Part shown: piece by piece, positions 4,548-5,149 of the stretch
Layout: every line of letters begins with the position of its first letter
How positions within the stretch are numbered: the first letter of the stretch is position 1
Assembly: GCA_028679495.1 (NCBI GenBank)
Contig: JAJRBK010000108.1
Location: 1-5,149, forward strand
Source: Methanobacteriota archaeon
GTDB taxonomy: Archaea; Halobacteriota; Bog-38; Methanoflorentales; Methanoflorentaceae
DNA length: 5,149 nt
Direction of reading: 5' to 3'
The notes under the pieces: generated by a model
The model's input: the letters and a program-made list of their open reading frames with translations, nothing else
What the model was told of the DNA's origin: nothing
The model's database searches: none
Position numbers and translations under genes: made by a program

Positions 4548-4778
4548 TCACTGTTTTTGTGCGTTTGATCTCATTGTGTTACGGGTGCGCGTGCGTATCA
4601 TAGGAAGGTCGTCCGGATACACACGCTTCTTCTCCGGTTGAGCGGTGAGGGCCTTACCCCCTCGCTTACGTCCGCCTGTAACGCCTTTTCCGGCAACGCA
4701 TGACGTGGTCAACACGGGGGGGTCATTTCCCACGCCTGTATTGCCGCAAAGGAGGCTTGTGGAAGACACATAGCACAA
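4548..4778 (-). CDS. Small basic hypothetical protein, possibly frame-broken
   Basis: The open frame begins with TTG at 4778 and yields 76 residues. Its second half looks more coding than its first: GGRKRGGKALTAQPEKKRVY, then PDDLPMIRTRTRNTMRSNAQ, basic and probably disordered, ending in TGA directly before a GC-rich dyad and T7. The first half may use another frame: the ATG at 4771 gives MCLPQASFAAIQAWEMTPP up to the C7 run (4722-4716), where one added C would join it to the present frame. Neither start has a visible ribosome binding site. A TATA-like TTATATTG lies at 4838-4831. No family is recognised. Plus-strand frames here are also open, so whether the gene is real is uncertain. Confidence 0.35.
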   Translation of the reverse strand: MCYVSSTSLLCGNTGVGNDPPVLTTSCVAGKGVTGGRKRGGKALTAQPEKKRVYPDDLPMIRTRTRNTMRSNAQKQ

Positions 4779-4830
4779 GCGTTAAAAATTAGTTTCTGTC
4801 AATAAAAAACAGTGTTACATAGCAATGTTA

Positions 4831-4838
4831 CAATATAA
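4831..4838 (-). promoter_or_regulatory. TATA-like box upstream of the 4548-4778 frame
   Basis: TTATATTG on the minus strand lies about 60 bases before the ATG at 4771 and would place a transcription start near 4808 if archaeal. There is no other support. Confidence 0.25.
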
Positions 4839-4920
4839 GCGACTATCCTAGCAACCGTGTGCGTTTCTAAGTCCGCATACGAAGCGATTTCAAAGCGCAA
4901 CGAAGTATCGAGATTGGTCA

Positions 4921-4944
4921 GGTGTTACAAGGCACCTTGTCACC
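4921..4944. repeat. Hairpin after the small membrane protein gene
   Basis: GGTG-TT-ACAAGG (4921-4932) pairs with CCTTGT-CACC (4935-4944), ten pairs with a two-base bulge. The two innermost pairs probably open to form a loop. On the minus strand it begins 18 bases after the TAG at 4962. No T-run follows, so it may act as a weak terminator, an RNA-stabilising structure or a protein site. Confidence 0.45.
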
Positions 4945-4961
4945 ATATGTTAAAGTGCTAC

Positions 4962-5149
4962 CTAAGGCGGGGGTGATGGTTGCCCTTTCTTTGCTCGCCA
5001 TGCTTCAACGTACATCCCGATAGCTAATCCACCTATTAGACCGAGAACGGTGCAAATCATTATTATTTCGAAGATCACAAGGGGCCCGTCTGGGGTTAAT
5101 TGGAGATGCTCCTGAAAGTAGAAATAGGCGTACACGCCCGATACGATTG
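4962..5149 (-). CDS. Small membrane protein, C-terminal part
   Basis: The frame is open to the right edge, so the start is outside the window. The 61 visible residues begin IVSGVYAYFYFQEHLQLTPD, continue with a strongly hydrophobic helix of about 24 residues (LVIFEIIMICTVLGLI then GGLAIGMYV) and end with a basic tail EAWRAKKGQPSPPP and TAG. The first segment (VSGVYAYFYF) may be the end of another membrane helix, giving an EHLQLTPDGP loop. By the positive-inside rule the AWRAKK tail is probably cytoplasmic. I recognise no family. A hairpin lies shortly downstream. The uninterrupted frame and typical membrane-protein composition make a real gene likely. Confidence 0.65.
   Translation of the reverse strand, partial: IVSGVYAYFYFQEHLQLTPDGPLVIFEIIMICTVLGLIGGLAIGMYVEAWRAKKGQPSPPP

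Overview
The window looks like accessory DNA from a prokaryote, more likely archaeal than bacterial. Pointers to Archaea are a membrane-anchored methyltransferase resembling the archaeal/FAM173 lysine methyltransferase group, a lipoprotein-type signal peptide followed by Asn/Thr/Gln-rich and Thr-Pro linkers as in many methanogen and ANME surface proteins, and A/T-rich TATA-like boxes about 50 bases upstream of starts. None of these is decisive, and the pentapeptide-repeat gene would fit bacteria equally well. No replication, CRISPR, tRNA or rRNA features were seen.

Layout. 1-224 (+): C-terminal end of a pyridoxamine 5'-phosphate oxidase-like flavoprotein. 407-1045 (-): intact class I SAM methyltransferase, convergent with it. 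1046-1409: divergent intergenic region with promoter-like boxes. 1410-1907 (+): intact membrane-anchored methyltransferase. 1968-2139 (+): small broken gene. 2183-2211 (-): hairpin plus T11 terminator. 2206-3220: gene remnants, including three copies of an unrecognised repeated coding module and a (-) lipoprotein gene whose signal peptide and linkers lie in three different frames. 3217-3499 (-): pentapeptide-repeat gene split by two one-base losses, with a leader hairpin. 3617-3704 (+): a fourth copy of the module. 3781-4492 (-): a two-gene unit, namely a broken Cys/His-motif protein overlapping (ATGA) an intact 109-residue hypothetical, followed by a terminator. 4548-4778 (-): small doubtful gene. 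4962-5149 (-): C-terminal end of a small membrane protein.

The main result is the contrast between five intact reading frames and a set of clearly protein-like but frame-broken genes, and the four-copy degenerate module of about 27-46 codons found on both strands. Most breaks are single-base changes, often in homopolymers. They could therefore be real decay, unpolished long-read errors or, less likely, recoding. The intact neighbours argue against a uniformly high error rate. Apart from the overlapping pair at 4224-4492, the genes share no evident pathway.
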